A stretch of DNA of 34,753 nt from Porticoccus sp964608185 (GTDB lineage: Bacteria; Pseudomonadota; Gammaproteobacteria; Pseudomonadales; Porticoccaceae): positions 1-34,753 of the forward strand of contig CAZSMR010000009.1 of NCBI GenBank assembly GCA_964608185.1. Reading direction: 5' to 3'. Within the stretch, counting starts at the first letter, position 1, and each line of letters starts with the position of its first letter. A program made the translations under genes and the position numbers. This document shows positions 14,990 through 21,986 of this stretch, one piece after another. The notes beneath the pieces were generated by a model that was not told where the DNA came from, ran no database searches, and saw only the letters and a list, made by a program, of their open reading frames with translations.

Positions 14990-15065
14990 TGGGGTGTGGC
15001 CAAGCGGTTAAGGCAGCGGCTTTTGATGCCGCCACTCGGTGGTTCGAATCCACCCACCCCAGCCA
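14990..15065 (+). tRNA. tRNA-Gln (anticodon TTG)
   Basis: A 76-base cloverleaf. The acceptor TGGGGTG (14990-14996) pairs with CACCCCA (15055-15061), then G and an encoded CCA (15063-15065). The anticodon stem GCGGC/GCCGC encloses loop TTTTGAT with anticodon TTG (15023-15025), and the T arm is GGTGGTTCGAATCCACC. The U1-A72 pair is a tRNA(Gln) identity mark. It lies between ispE and prs. Confidence 0.98.
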
Positions 15066-15124
15066 TATCTGTATAAAGTTGCAGTATGTTATTATAATAA
15101 GATGTAACGACTAGGAAGATTCTT

Positions 15125-16066
15125 GTGGCAAATTTAATGGTTTTTTCTGGGAACGCAAATCCAGAGTTAGCAAAAGAAATAAGCCAATTTTTAGGTATTA
15201 GCCTAAGTAATTCTATTGTTTCTCAATTTTCTGATGGCGAGATCAATATAGAAATTTGCGAAAATGTTCGTGGTCAAGATGTTTTCATTGTGCAGCCAAC
15301 GTGTCCGCCTACCCATAAAAACTTGATGGAGCTTATACTGATGGTGGACGCGCTCCGTCGGTCGTCTGCTGCGCGAATTACTGCTGTAATCCCGTACTTT
15401 GGATATGCACGTCAAGATCGACGTGTACGCTCTATACGAGTGCCAATAAGTGCAAAAGTTGTTGCAGATATGATAGCTAACGCTGGGGTTGATCGTGTTA
15501 TGACGGTTGACTTACACGCAGAGCAAATACAGGGATTTTTCGACTGCGCAGTAGAAAATGTTTATGGTTTGCCGCTAATGACAGATGACGTACAAAAACA
15601 GAACTACCAAAAACCAACAGTTGTTTCGCCGGATATTGGGGGTGTTGTTCGAGCAAGAGCAATGGCAAAAATACTAAATACTGATCTAGCCATAATTGAT
15701 AAACGTCGGCCAGAAGCAAATCAAATCGAAGTTATGAATATTATAGGTGAAGTGAAAGGCCGGACCTGTATATTAATCGATGATATAGTCGATACGGCTG
15801 GAACTCTTTGCAAAGCAGCTGACGCCCTTAAAGAGCGTGGAGCAAAAAAAGTTGTGGCGTATTGTACGCATCCGGTTTTGTCTGGAGAGGCTATCAAAAA
15901 TATTGAAAACTCAAAATTAGATACGATGGTTGTCACAAATACTATTCCAACTAGTGACGATGCGCTAAAAAGTAAGCGTATAAGAGTTTTAACTATAGGT
16001 AAAATGCTTGCAGAAGCAATGCGTCGTGTTAGTAATGAAGAATCCATAAGTGCTATGTTTGATTAA
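15125..16066 (+). CDS. prs: ribose-phosphate pyrophosphokinase
   Basis: Prs makes PRPP from ribose-5-phosphate and ATP for nucleotide, NAD, histidine and tryptophan synthesis. The 313-residue protein has FSDGEI (35-40), YFGYARQDRR (91-100), VDLHAEQIQGFFD with His131, SPDIGGVVRAR (168-178), IDKRRP, and the PRPP loop LIDDIVDTAGT (217-227). The end SNEESISAMF is typical. It starts with GTG, supported by AGGA (15113-15116) at 8 bases. A perfect TATAAT at 15093-15098 may give it a promoter after the tRNA, but I see no matching -35. A 31-bp palindrome spans its stop codon. Confidence 0.97.
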   Translation: MANLMVFSGNANPELAKEISQFLGISLSNSIVSQFSDGEINIEICENVRGQDVFIVQPTCPPTHKNLMELILMVDALRRSSAARITAVIPYFGYARQDRRVRSIRVPISAKVVADMIANAGVDRVMTVDLHAEQIQGFFDCAVENVYGLPLMTDDVQKQNYQKPTVVSPDIGGVVRARAMAKILNTDLAIIDKRRPEANQIEVMNIIGEVKGRTCILIDDIVDTAGTLCKAADALKERGAKKVVAYCTHPVLSGEAIKNIENSKLDTMVVTNTIPTSDDALKSKRIRVLTIGKMLAEAMRRVSNEESISAMFD

Positions 16067-16087
16067 AAAATAATTTTTTAATCAAAC
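16057..16087. terminator. 31-bp perfect palindrome across the prs stop codon
   Basis: GTTTGATTAAAAAAT (16057-16071), one base, and the exact complement (16073-16087). The prs stop TAA (16064-16066) lies in the left arm. The stem is almost pure A-T and its own right arm supplies six T. It may act as a weak terminator or attenuator between prs and rplY, or protect the prs 3' end. Confidence 0.5.
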
Positions 16088-16182
16088 TATTAATTTTGAA
16101 GCTGCCTAATTACGGGCTAAGAAAATACACCTCATCGGTTCTGGTCGCGGATTGTATTGGTGTAATACTAGGAGACAAAATA

Positions 16183-16872
16183 ATGTCCAATGATTTTCAG
16201 TTAGATGTAACAATGCGAAATGATATAGGGAAAGGTGCGAGCCGCCGCCTACGTCGTTTAGCTCATGAAGTCCCAGCAATAGTGTATGGGGGGAAAAACC
16301 CGCCGCAAAAAATATCTTTGCCTCATAAAGAATTAGATCGCGCATTGCAAAATGAAGCTTTTTACTCGCATATTATTACCTTGAATATAGAAGGGAAAAG
16401 TGAAGAGGTTATACTCAAGGATCTTCAGCGACATCCAGCTAAACCAGTAATACTACATGCTGATTTTTTACGTATGAGTAAAACACAGAAATTTACTACA
16501 AAAGTTCCTATTCACTTTATGAATGAGGATATCTGTGTAGGTGTGAAAATGGGTGGTGGTAATATCACTCGCAGCATGACCGAGGTTGAGATTCTTTGTC
16601 TTCCTGCAGATCTTCCTGAGTTCGTTGAAGTAGATGTCCAAGAAGTAGAAATTGGTCAAATTCTACATATATCTGATATCAAGCTCCCCGAAGGAGTTGA
16701 AAGTGTCGCTCTAAATCTTGGGGATGACCGAGACTCGCCGATCTTCACTGTCAACAAACCTAAGGAAGAAGAAATTGAAGAAATAACAGCTGATCAAGAT
16801 GGCGAAGATAGCGAAGGTCAAACTGAAGACGAAAACAATGAAGAGGCCGAAGGTGACGATAAAAGCGATTAA
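16183..16872 (+). CDS. rplY: 50S ribosomal protein L25 (CTC/TL5 long form)
   Basis: L25 binds 5S rRNA. The 229-residue protein is the long form: an N-terminal 5S-binding domain (about 1-97, with GKGASRRLRRL and PAIVYGG), a beta-rich CTC domain (about 100-190) and an acidic tail (195-229) rich in E and D. I use ATG 16183 because GGAGA (16171-16175) precedes it; an open upstream extension from 16096 has no RBS and no L25 features. It follows prs and precedes pth, as in Pseudomonas. The leader 16088-16182 might carry control by the protein itself, but I see no defined structure. Confidence 0.96.
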   Translation: MSNDFQLDVTMRNDIGKGASRRLRRLAHEVPAIVYGGKNPPQKISLPHKELDRALQNEAFYSHIITLNIEGKSEEVILKDLQRHPAKPVILHADFLRMSKTQKFTTKVPIHFMNEDICVGVKMGGGNITRSMTEVEILCLPADLPEFVEVDVQEVEIGQILHISDIKLPEGVESVALNLGDDRDSPIFTVNKPKEEEIEEITADQDGEDSEGQTEDENNEEAEGDDKSD

Positions 16873-16912
16873 GATTTGTTTTAATTCTGATTCAAACTAA
16901 GAGGCTTCAGTA

Positions 16913-17494
16913 TTGGACAAACATGTTCAACTTCTTGTAGGTCTGGGAAACCCTGGCCTACAATATGAACAAACCCGTCATAATGCAGGGGCTAATTTTA
17001 TTCATGCTCTTTTAAAATATTATCCAGTTGACCTAAAAGTTGAAGGTAAATTTTATGGATCTACTGCTCGAATTAAAATAAGAAACCAAGATTTACGACT
17101 TTTGATACCTAATACTTTTATGAATCTAAGCGGTAAATCCATAGCTGCTATGGCTGGGTTTTATGACATAAGTCCAGATAATATACTAGTTGCCCACGAT
17201 GATATTGACCTCGATCCGGGAATATTAAAATTTAAGATAGGTGGTGGCCATGGAGGGCACAACGGTCTAAAAGATACGATCAGGTCTCTGGGTGACAATA
17301 ATAACTTTGCCCGCCTTAGAATAGGTGTAGGGCATCCAGGTCAAGCTAGTGAGGTTGTCGACTTTGTTTTAAAAAAAGCTCCTAAAAAAGAACAAAAACT
17401 AATTGATGAAAGCATCATTAGCTCTATTGGTGTAATTCCATTAGCTATATCAGGAAACTGGGATCAGGCAATGAAGGATCTTCATACAAAATAA
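16913..17494 (+). CDS. pth: peptidyl-tRNA hydrolase
   Basis: Pth cleaves peptidyl-tRNAs that drop off the ribosome and recycles the tRNA. The 193-residue protein keeps all the active-site residues at a constant +3 shift from E. coli: Asn13 in GLGNPG, His23 in QTRHNAG, Asn71 in FMNLSG, Asp96 in AHDDIDLDPG and Asn117 in GGHGGHNGLK. It starts with TTG at 16913, supported by AAGAGG (16899-16904) 8 bases upstream; the next ATG codons would remove the GLGNPG region. It lies between rplY and ychF. Confidence 0.96.
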   Translation: MDKHVQLLVGLGNPGLQYEQTRHNAGANFIHALLKYYPVDLKVEGKFYGSTARIKIRNQDLRLLIPNTFMNLSGKSIAAMAGFYDISPDNILVAHDDIDLDPGILKFKIGGGHGGHNGLKDTIRSLGDNNNFARLRIGVGHPGQASEVVDFVLKKAPKKEQKLIDESIISSIGVIPLAISGNWDQAMKDLHTK

Positions 17495-17541
17495 TTAATT
17501 TTCTGATTGGAAAAAATCACTTATATTTGAGAGATTACTTA

Positions 17542-18639
17542 ATGGGTTTTAACTGTGGCATCGTAGGCTTACCAAACGTTGGAAAATCTACACTTTTTAA
17601 TGCATTGACAAAAGCTGGTATAGATGCAGAAAATTTTCCATTCTGCACTATTGAGCCAAATACTGGTATTGTTCCTATTCCTGATATTCGTCAAGAAAAT
17701 TTAGCGTCTATTGTTTGTCCAGAAAAAGTTCTCCCTGCTACCATGGAATTTGTTGATATAGCAGGGCTTGTTGCAGGAGCGTCAAAAGGTGAGGGTTTGG
17801 GTAACAAGTTTCTTGCTAATATACGAGAAACAGACGCTATCGCTCATGTAGTTAGATGCTTCGATGATGAAAATATAGTTCATGTTGAAGGAAAAATTGA
17901 CCCTGGTGCTGATATAGAAGTTATTAATACAGAGTTAGCACTTGCTGATTTAGATACTGTTGAAAAGTCATTACAAAGAACGGTACGAGCTGTTAAGGGT
18001 GGTCAAGATAAAGAAGCGGCAGCACTCAAAATAATATTAGAGAAAATACATCCTCACCTTAATCAAGCTAAACCACTACGTTCACTCAGTCTGAATGCAA
18101 TAGAAAGAGAAGTAATCAAACCCTTGTGCCTTCTTACGTTAAAACCAACAATGTATATTGCTAATGTAGATGAGAATGGTTTTGAAGATAATCCTTATCT
18201 TGATGCTGTAAAAAATATTGCTGCCTCAGAGAGTGCCTCTATAGTCATAATATGCAACAAACTTGAGTCCGAAATAGCTGAGTTAGCTGAGGAAGGTGAA
18301 AAATTAGAATTTCTGCAAGAAATGGGGATGAAGGAGCCTGGTCTCAATCGAGTAATTCTGGCTGGATATCGTCTGTTAAGATTACATACCTTTTTCACGG
18401 CAGGGCCAAAAGAAGTAAGAGCATGGACTATCCCAGTAGGAGCTACAGCACCTCAATCTGCTGGAAAAATACATACTGATTTTGAGAAAGGATTCATACG
18501 TGCAGAAATAGTTTCATATGACGACTTTATTGCCGGCAAAGGCGAGCAAGGAGCTAAAGAAGCTGGAAAATGGCGCCTTGAAGGCAAAGATTATATTATA
18601 AAAGACGGAGATATTGTGCACTTCAGGTTCAATGTATAG
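17542..18639 (+). CDS. ychF: redox-sensitive ribosome-binding ATPase YchF
   Basis: YchF (OLA1 homologue) is an Obg-type P-loop ATPase that binds ribosomes and is tied to stress responses. The start at 17542 gives MGFNCGIVGLPNVGKST, the family N-terminus; the frame is open to a TTG at 17527, but that adds unconserved residues. P-loop GLPNVGKST is at residues 9-17. The usual NKxD is NKLE, the known YchF change that favours ATP over GTP. A coiled-coil region (about 135-205) and a C-terminal TGS domain (about 280-365) complete the 365 residues. It follows pth by 47 bases and precedes tRNA-Met as in P. aeruginosa. Confidence 0.97.
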   Translation: MGFNCGIVGLPNVGKSTLFNALTKAGIDAENFPFCTIEPNTGIVPIPDIRQENLASIVCPEKVLPATMEFVDIAGLVAGASKGEGLGNKFLANIRETDAIAHVVRCFDDENIVHVEGKIDPGADIEVINTELALADLDTVEKSLQRTVRAVKGGQDKEAAALKIILEKIHPHLNQAKPLRSLSLNAIEREVIKPLCLLTLKPTMYIANVDENGFEDNPYLDAVKNIAASESASIVIICNKLESEIAELAEEGEKLEFLQEMGMKEPGLNRVILAGYRLLRLHTFFTAGPKEVRAWTIPVGATAPQSAGKIHTDFEKGFIRAEIVSYDDFIAGKGEQGAKEAGKWRLEGKDYIIKDGDIVHFRFNV

Positions 18640-18686
18640 GGGTATAATGTTTGTTTTTATTGAACTTAAAATTATTTTTTAATATT

Positions 18687-18713
18687 TTTTCTAGATAACC
18701 GGGAACTAGAAAA
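18687..18713. other. inverted repeat after ychF
   Basis: TTTTCTAG (18687-18694) and CTAGAAAA (18706-18713) are exact complements around an 11-base loop. It lies between ychF and the tRNA-Met promoter and may help end the ychF transcript, though no T-run follows the stem on the plus strand. Confidence 0.4.
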
Positions 18714-18717
18714 TATC

Positions 18718-18746
18718 TTGACAAGACTAGGTGAAATCGACAAAAT
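18718..18746 (+). promoter_or_regulatory. probable tRNA-Met promoter
   Basis: A consensus TTGACA (18718-18723) is followed after 17 bases by CAAAAT (18741-18746), a moderate -10. The start would be near 18753, about 43 bases before the tRNA. A small perfect hairpin TTTGGC/GCCAAA (18756-18771) lies in the 5' leader. Confidence 0.6.
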
Positions 18747-18795
18747 TCCTGCCCATTTGGCCTAAGCCAAAGTGTCAAAAGTACTATGATTACAT

Positions 18796-18872
18796 GGCTA
18801 CGTAGCTCAGCTGGTTAGAGCACAGCATTCATAATGCTGGGGTCGGTGGTTCAAGTCCACCCGTAGCTACCA
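18796..18872 (+). tRNA. tRNA-Met, elongator (anticodon CAT)
   Basis: A 77-base cloverleaf. The acceptor GGCTACG (18796-18802) pairs with CGTAGCT (18862-18868), then A and an encoded CCA. The anticodon stem CAGCA/TGCTG holds loop TTCATAA with CAT at 18830-18832. The body follows the elongator Met pattern, not initiator (no C1-A72 mismatch) and not the tRNA-Ile(CAU) acceptor. Position 1-72 is a G-U wobble instead of G-C. Confidence 0.96.
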
Positions 18873-19197
18873 ATAATATTGTATTTATCAAATGATAAAA
18901 AAATTTGCTTTCCCTTTCACTAAAGCTGTCTTTGACTATTCGATACTTTTTTATAGTTCTTTCTTTTGTAATTAAACCATTCTTTAGTAGTTTTTCCCAA
19001 AAAAAATCTAGCTCATGGTGGTTGTAGCACTTAACTTCTTTAGAATAATTTATACATTTTTAAGTTGTTGGAAGATAGGTTTTAGTTTTATGCGGTCTTG
19101 TTATGGCGTATCATACAGGTTCTTTTAGGTCATTAATTATGCAGTCATGATACCTAATGGCATCTGCTGGCCAGTCTTCAATAAAGGAAAAAGAGTT
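18873..19197. other. 325-bp gap between tRNA-Met and wbpP with no gene seen
   Basis: Very AT-rich at the left, richer in G/C near 19090-19185. TTGACT (18932-18937) has only a poorly spaced TATAGT (14 bases). TTTATC/GATAAA around 18887-18902 is a tiny hairpin after the tRNA. No reading frame with an RBS, no copy of the tRNA 3' end that would mark an attachment site, and no transposase remnant are visible. Confidence 0.6.
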
Positions 19198-20238
19198 TTG
19201 TCCCCATACGATCAAATAAAAGAAAACCTCAAGAAAAATCCTAAGGTATGGCTGATAACTGGTGTTGCTGGATTCATTGGCTCTAATTTATTAGAAAACT
19301 TATTGAAGCTTAATCAAACCATTATAGGGATTGATAATTTCTCTAATAGCAATGATGAAAATTTATTGGCAGTTCAAGCGGTTACAAAGGAATATTGGTC
19401 AAATTTTACTTTTTATGAGGCTGATATTAGAAATATAGACGATTGCCTAGAGGGATGCAAAAATGTAGATTATGTTTTGCATCAAGCTGCATTAGGCAGC
19501 ATTCCAAGATCTATTGCAGATCCTATTTGTACTAATGATTCAAATATAAATGGTTTCTTAAACATGCTTGTTGCATCGAAAGACAGCAACATAAAACGTT
19601 TCGTTTACGCTGCTTCATCGTCTACTTATGGCGATCATCCTGGTCTTCCTAAAGTTGAAGAGCGTATAGGAAAACCTCTTTCACCTTATGCTATTACCAA
19701 ATATGTGAATGAGCTTTATGCTGAAGTATTTGGAAAAACCTACGGAATAGAAACTATCGGTTTAAGATATTTCAACGTTTTTGGCCCTAGACAATCACCT
19801 GGTGGTGCCTATGCTGCTGTCATACCCAAATGGGTAAATGCTATACTTTCAGGAGAAGTCTGCCATATCAACGGAGATGGTTCTACATCAAGGGATTTTT
19901 GTTATATCGACAATGTAGTTCAAGCAAATATACTTGCTGCAACTTCTAAAAATTTAGATGCTGTCAATGAGGTTTATAATATAGCATATGGTGACAGTAC
20001 TACACTTAATGAATTATTTAATCATCTCGTCAGAATTATTACTAAAAATAATTCTGACTTTGTAGAAAAAAAACCAAATTATCAGAATTTCCGTAATGGG
20101 GATATTCTTCATTCTTTAGCAGATATTGGTAAGGCTAAAAAACTTCTTCATTTTAATCCTAGCCATAATATTAAAGAGGGCCTTGAGGAAACAGTAAATT
20201 GGTTCATCAAAAAATCACACGGTAAACAGGGGTATTAA
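19198..20238 (+). CDS. wbpP: UDP-N-acetylglucosamine C4-epimerase, WbpP/TviC type
   Basis: A short-chain dehydrogenase-type epimerase of 346 residues. It resembles P. aeruginosa WbpP along its whole length, including PKVWLITGVAGFIGSNLLE, YVLHQAALGSIPRS, AASSSTYGDHPGLPKVE and LRYFNVFGPRQ. The NAD loop is GVAGFIG (23-28), and the catalytic set is the SSS cluster at 140-142 with Tyr164 and Lys168 (YxxxK). WbpP-type enzymes interconvert UDP-GlcNAc or its uronic acid with the galacto forms for O-antigen or capsule. I start it at TTG 19198, with AAAGGA (19183-19188) 9 bases upstream; this N-terminus aligns with WbpP, while the ATG at 19147 has no RBS. No other polysaccharide genes are adjacent. Confidence 0.92.
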   Translation: MSPYDQIKENLKKNPKVWLITGVAGFIGSNLLENLLKLNQTIIGIDNFSNSNDENLLAVQAVTKEYWSNFTFYEADIRNIDDCLEGCKNVDYVLHQAALGSIPRSIADPICTNDSNINGFLNMLVASKDSNIKRFVYAASSSTYGDHPGLPKVEERIGKPLSPYAITKYVNELYAEVFGKTYGIETIGLRYFNVFGPRQSPGGAYAAVIPKWVNAILSGEVCHINGDGSTSRDFCYIDNVVQANILAATSKNLDAVNEVYNIAYGDSTTLNELFNHLVRIITKNNSDFVEKKPNYQNFRNGDILHSLADIGKAKKLLHFNPSHNIKEGLEETVNWFIKKSHGKQGY

Positions 20239-20239
20239 T

Positions 20240-21523
20240 GTGCTCATCAATCAAATGAATCGTCAGGAGCTGGATGAATGCCATGATGCTCTCAACACGA
20301 AGCATGAAAACTTTAAATTGAATGCATTAAGCCTAGATCTGACTCGAGGAAAACCATCTTCAGAGCAACTAAATTTGTCTAATATTTTAGATGGAGCTGT
20401 AAATGGTAATTATACTTCAAGCGAAGGCATAGACACACGAAACTATGGAAATATAGAGGGTCTTCCAGGAATGCGTTCTTTCGGTGCAGAACTGCTCGGT
20501 GTAAAAAAAGATGAAGTCATCGTCGGGGGAAATAGCAGCTTAAGCTTAATGTACCTCACATTGCTATTTGCATGGCAATTCGGTTTAAGTGGTAAAGACT
20601 CCGCGTGGAAAAATAAAGGTGATGTGAAATTTCTTTGTCCAGTTCCAGGGTACGATCGACATTTTTCTATTTGTGAAGAGTTTGGCATAGAAATGCTAAC
20701 TGTACCTATGAATGAAAATGGTCCTGATATGGACCAAGTAGAGCGTTTAATAAAAAATGATCGAAGTATACAGGGTATGTGGTGTGTGCCTAAGTATTCA
20801 AATCCTACAGGTTGTGTTTATAGCGACAATACTATTGAAAGGCTCGCGAAACTTGGCAAAATAAGCTCACCTGGATTCAGGATATTTTATGATAACGCAT
20901 ATGCAGTCCATGATTTTCATCAAAATTCAGCAGAATTACTAAATATAATGGATTGTTGCAAAAAGCAGCATACCGAAAATAGTGTCTTGCAATTTACTTC
21001 TACGTCGAAAATAACTTTTTCCGGATCAGGTATTTCTTTTCTAGCAGCATCTTCAGAAAATATTAAGGCTATTCAACAGCATTTAGCTATTTTTTGTATT
21101 GGCCCAGATAAAGTTAATCAATTAAGGCATCTAAACATCTTAAAAGATCATCATAATCTTAAAAAACATATGAAAAAACATGCCGAATTACTGAAACCAA
21201 AATTTTCCTGTGTCTTAAAACATTTGAAAATAAATTTTGGTAATTCTGACATAGCAACATGGACATCACCAAAAGGGGGTTATTTTATTTCATTAGATAC
21301 TCGTAGCGGTCTTGCTCAAGAAGTAGTAAAACTTTCTGCAGAAGCAGGTGTAAAATTAACTGCTGCTGGCTCTACATTTCCTTACGGTATAGATCCAGAA
21401 AACAAAAATATCAGAATAGCGCCGTCGTTTCCATCGCTGGGCGAGATAGATCAAGCGATGGAAGTTTTTTGTAACTCGGTCAAGTTAGCCTCGGTGAAAC
21501 AAGAAATAAATAAAAAGGCGTAG
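20240..21523 (+). CDS. aspartate aminotransferase, subgroup Ic (MocR-like fold)
   Basis: A PLP enzyme of 427 residues in the Ic subgroup of aspartate aminotransferases, recognised by SLDLTRGKPSSEQLNLS (31-47), RNYGNIEGLPGMRS (67-80), VIVGGNSSLSLMY (93-105), CPVPGYDRHF, the PLP-facing YDNAYAVHDF (217-226) and the Schiff-base Lys257 in STSKITFSGSG. It should exchange amino groups between aspartate and 2-oxoglutarate. It starts with GTG (20240), with AGGGG (20228-20232) 7 bases before; the overlapping ATG at 20238 meets a stop after six codons. It begins 1 base after wbpP stops, so it is translationally coupled, though the two pathways have no obvious link. Confidence 0.9.
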   Translation: MLINQMNRQELDECHDALNTKHENFKLNALSLDLTRGKPSSEQLNLSNILDGAVNGNYTSSEGIDTRNYGNIEGLPGMRSFGAELLGVKKDEVIVGGNSSLSLMYLTLLFAWQFGLSGKDSAWKNKGDVKFLCPVPGYDRHFSICEEFGIEMLTVPMNENGPDMDQVERLIKNDRSIQGMWCVPKYSNPTGCVYSDNTIERLAKLGKISSPGFRIFYDNAYAVHDFHQNSAELLNIMDCCKKQHTENSVLQFTSTSKITFSGSGISFLAASSENIKAIQQHLAIFCIGPDKVNQLRHLNILKDHHNLKKHMKKHAELLKPKFSCVLKHLKINFGNSDIATWTSPKGGYFISLDTRSGLAQEVVKLSAEAGVKLTAAGSTFPYGIDPENKNIRIAPSFPSLGEIDQAMEVFCNSVKLASVKQEINKKA

Positions 21524-21531
21524 CGGCAGTA

Positions 21532-21864
21532 CTAAGATTTTGGCTTTGGTGCAGCCCCAGGATAAGGAAATTTTGCAATATTTCCCCCCATTTTAACATC
21601 AGTTATTTTGCAAACTCCCTCTTTCTCAACTTCATCAATACGAACAACCGAATGAACTGGGATGAAGCTTCTTTTTATTGAGCAAAATTCACTTTTGAGT
21701 TTTTCCTCAGCTGGATCAACAATCATTTGACTGCGTTCACCAAAAATAAATTCTTCAACTTCTAGAAATCCCCAAAGATCACTTTGATAAACTTGTTTTG
21801 CATACATTTCGTATACCTCGCCCTGATTTAAAAAAATTATTTTATAAATCGCATCTGAAGACAT
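21532..21864 (-). CDS. DUF1820 family protein
   Basis: A 110-residue soluble protein matching the DUF1820 pattern: YKIIFLNQGEVYEMYAKQV (7-25), DLWGFLEVEEFIFGERSQ (29-46), VDPAEEKLKSEF (49-60), SFIPVHSVVRIDEVEKEG (66-83). The family is widespread in gammaproteobacteria, and I know no function. In P. aeruginosa the homologue (PA3979) also lies next to miaB. Here it is divergent from miaB and its stop is 8 bases from that of the aminotransferase gene. AGGA lies 7 bases before the ATG. Strong conservation suggests an RNA- or protein-binding adaptor role, but this is only a guess. Confidence 0.9.
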   Translation of the reverse strand: MSSDAIYKIIFLNQGEVYEMYAKQVYQSDLWGFLEVEEFIFGERSQMIVDPAEEKLKSEFCSIKRSFIPVHSVVRIDEVEKEGVCKITDVKMGGNIAKFPYPGAAPKPKS

Positions 21865-21909
21865 ACTTGTGTCCTGAAATTAAGTTAATATTGAATAAAA
21901 AACCGTTCG

Positions 21910-21928
21910 TTATTCTACCATAGAATAA
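21910..21928. promoter_or_regulatory. inverted repeat between DUF1820 and miaB
   Basis: TTATTCTA (21910-21917), CCA, TAGAATAA (21921-21928): two perfect 8-base arms in the 122-bp divergent gap. TAGAAT on either strand may also serve as a -10. It could be an operator or simply overlapping back-to-back promoters. Confidence 0.4.
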
Positions 21929-21986
21929 TATCTATTTATAAACTTGGTCTTATAGAAGATGGGCTTTCGGCATCAGTGAGACTATA

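Noticed and set aside
15721..16047. 108-codon open frame on the minus strand
   Set aside because: Antisense to the well-supported prs; no start signal or recognisable domain.
16096..16182. N-terminal extension of L25
   Set aside because: The frame is open, but GGAGA sits right before ATG 16183 and the L25 sequence begins there.
19147..19197. Longer start of the WbpP-type epimerase at ATG 19147
   Set aside because: No RBS precedes it and the 17 extra residues have no counterpart in WbpP; TTG 19198 has AAAGGA at 9 bases.
18873..19197. Integration site or mobile element remnant next to tRNA-Met
   Set aside because: No integrase, no direct repeat of the tRNA 3' end and no inverted terminal repeats could be seen.
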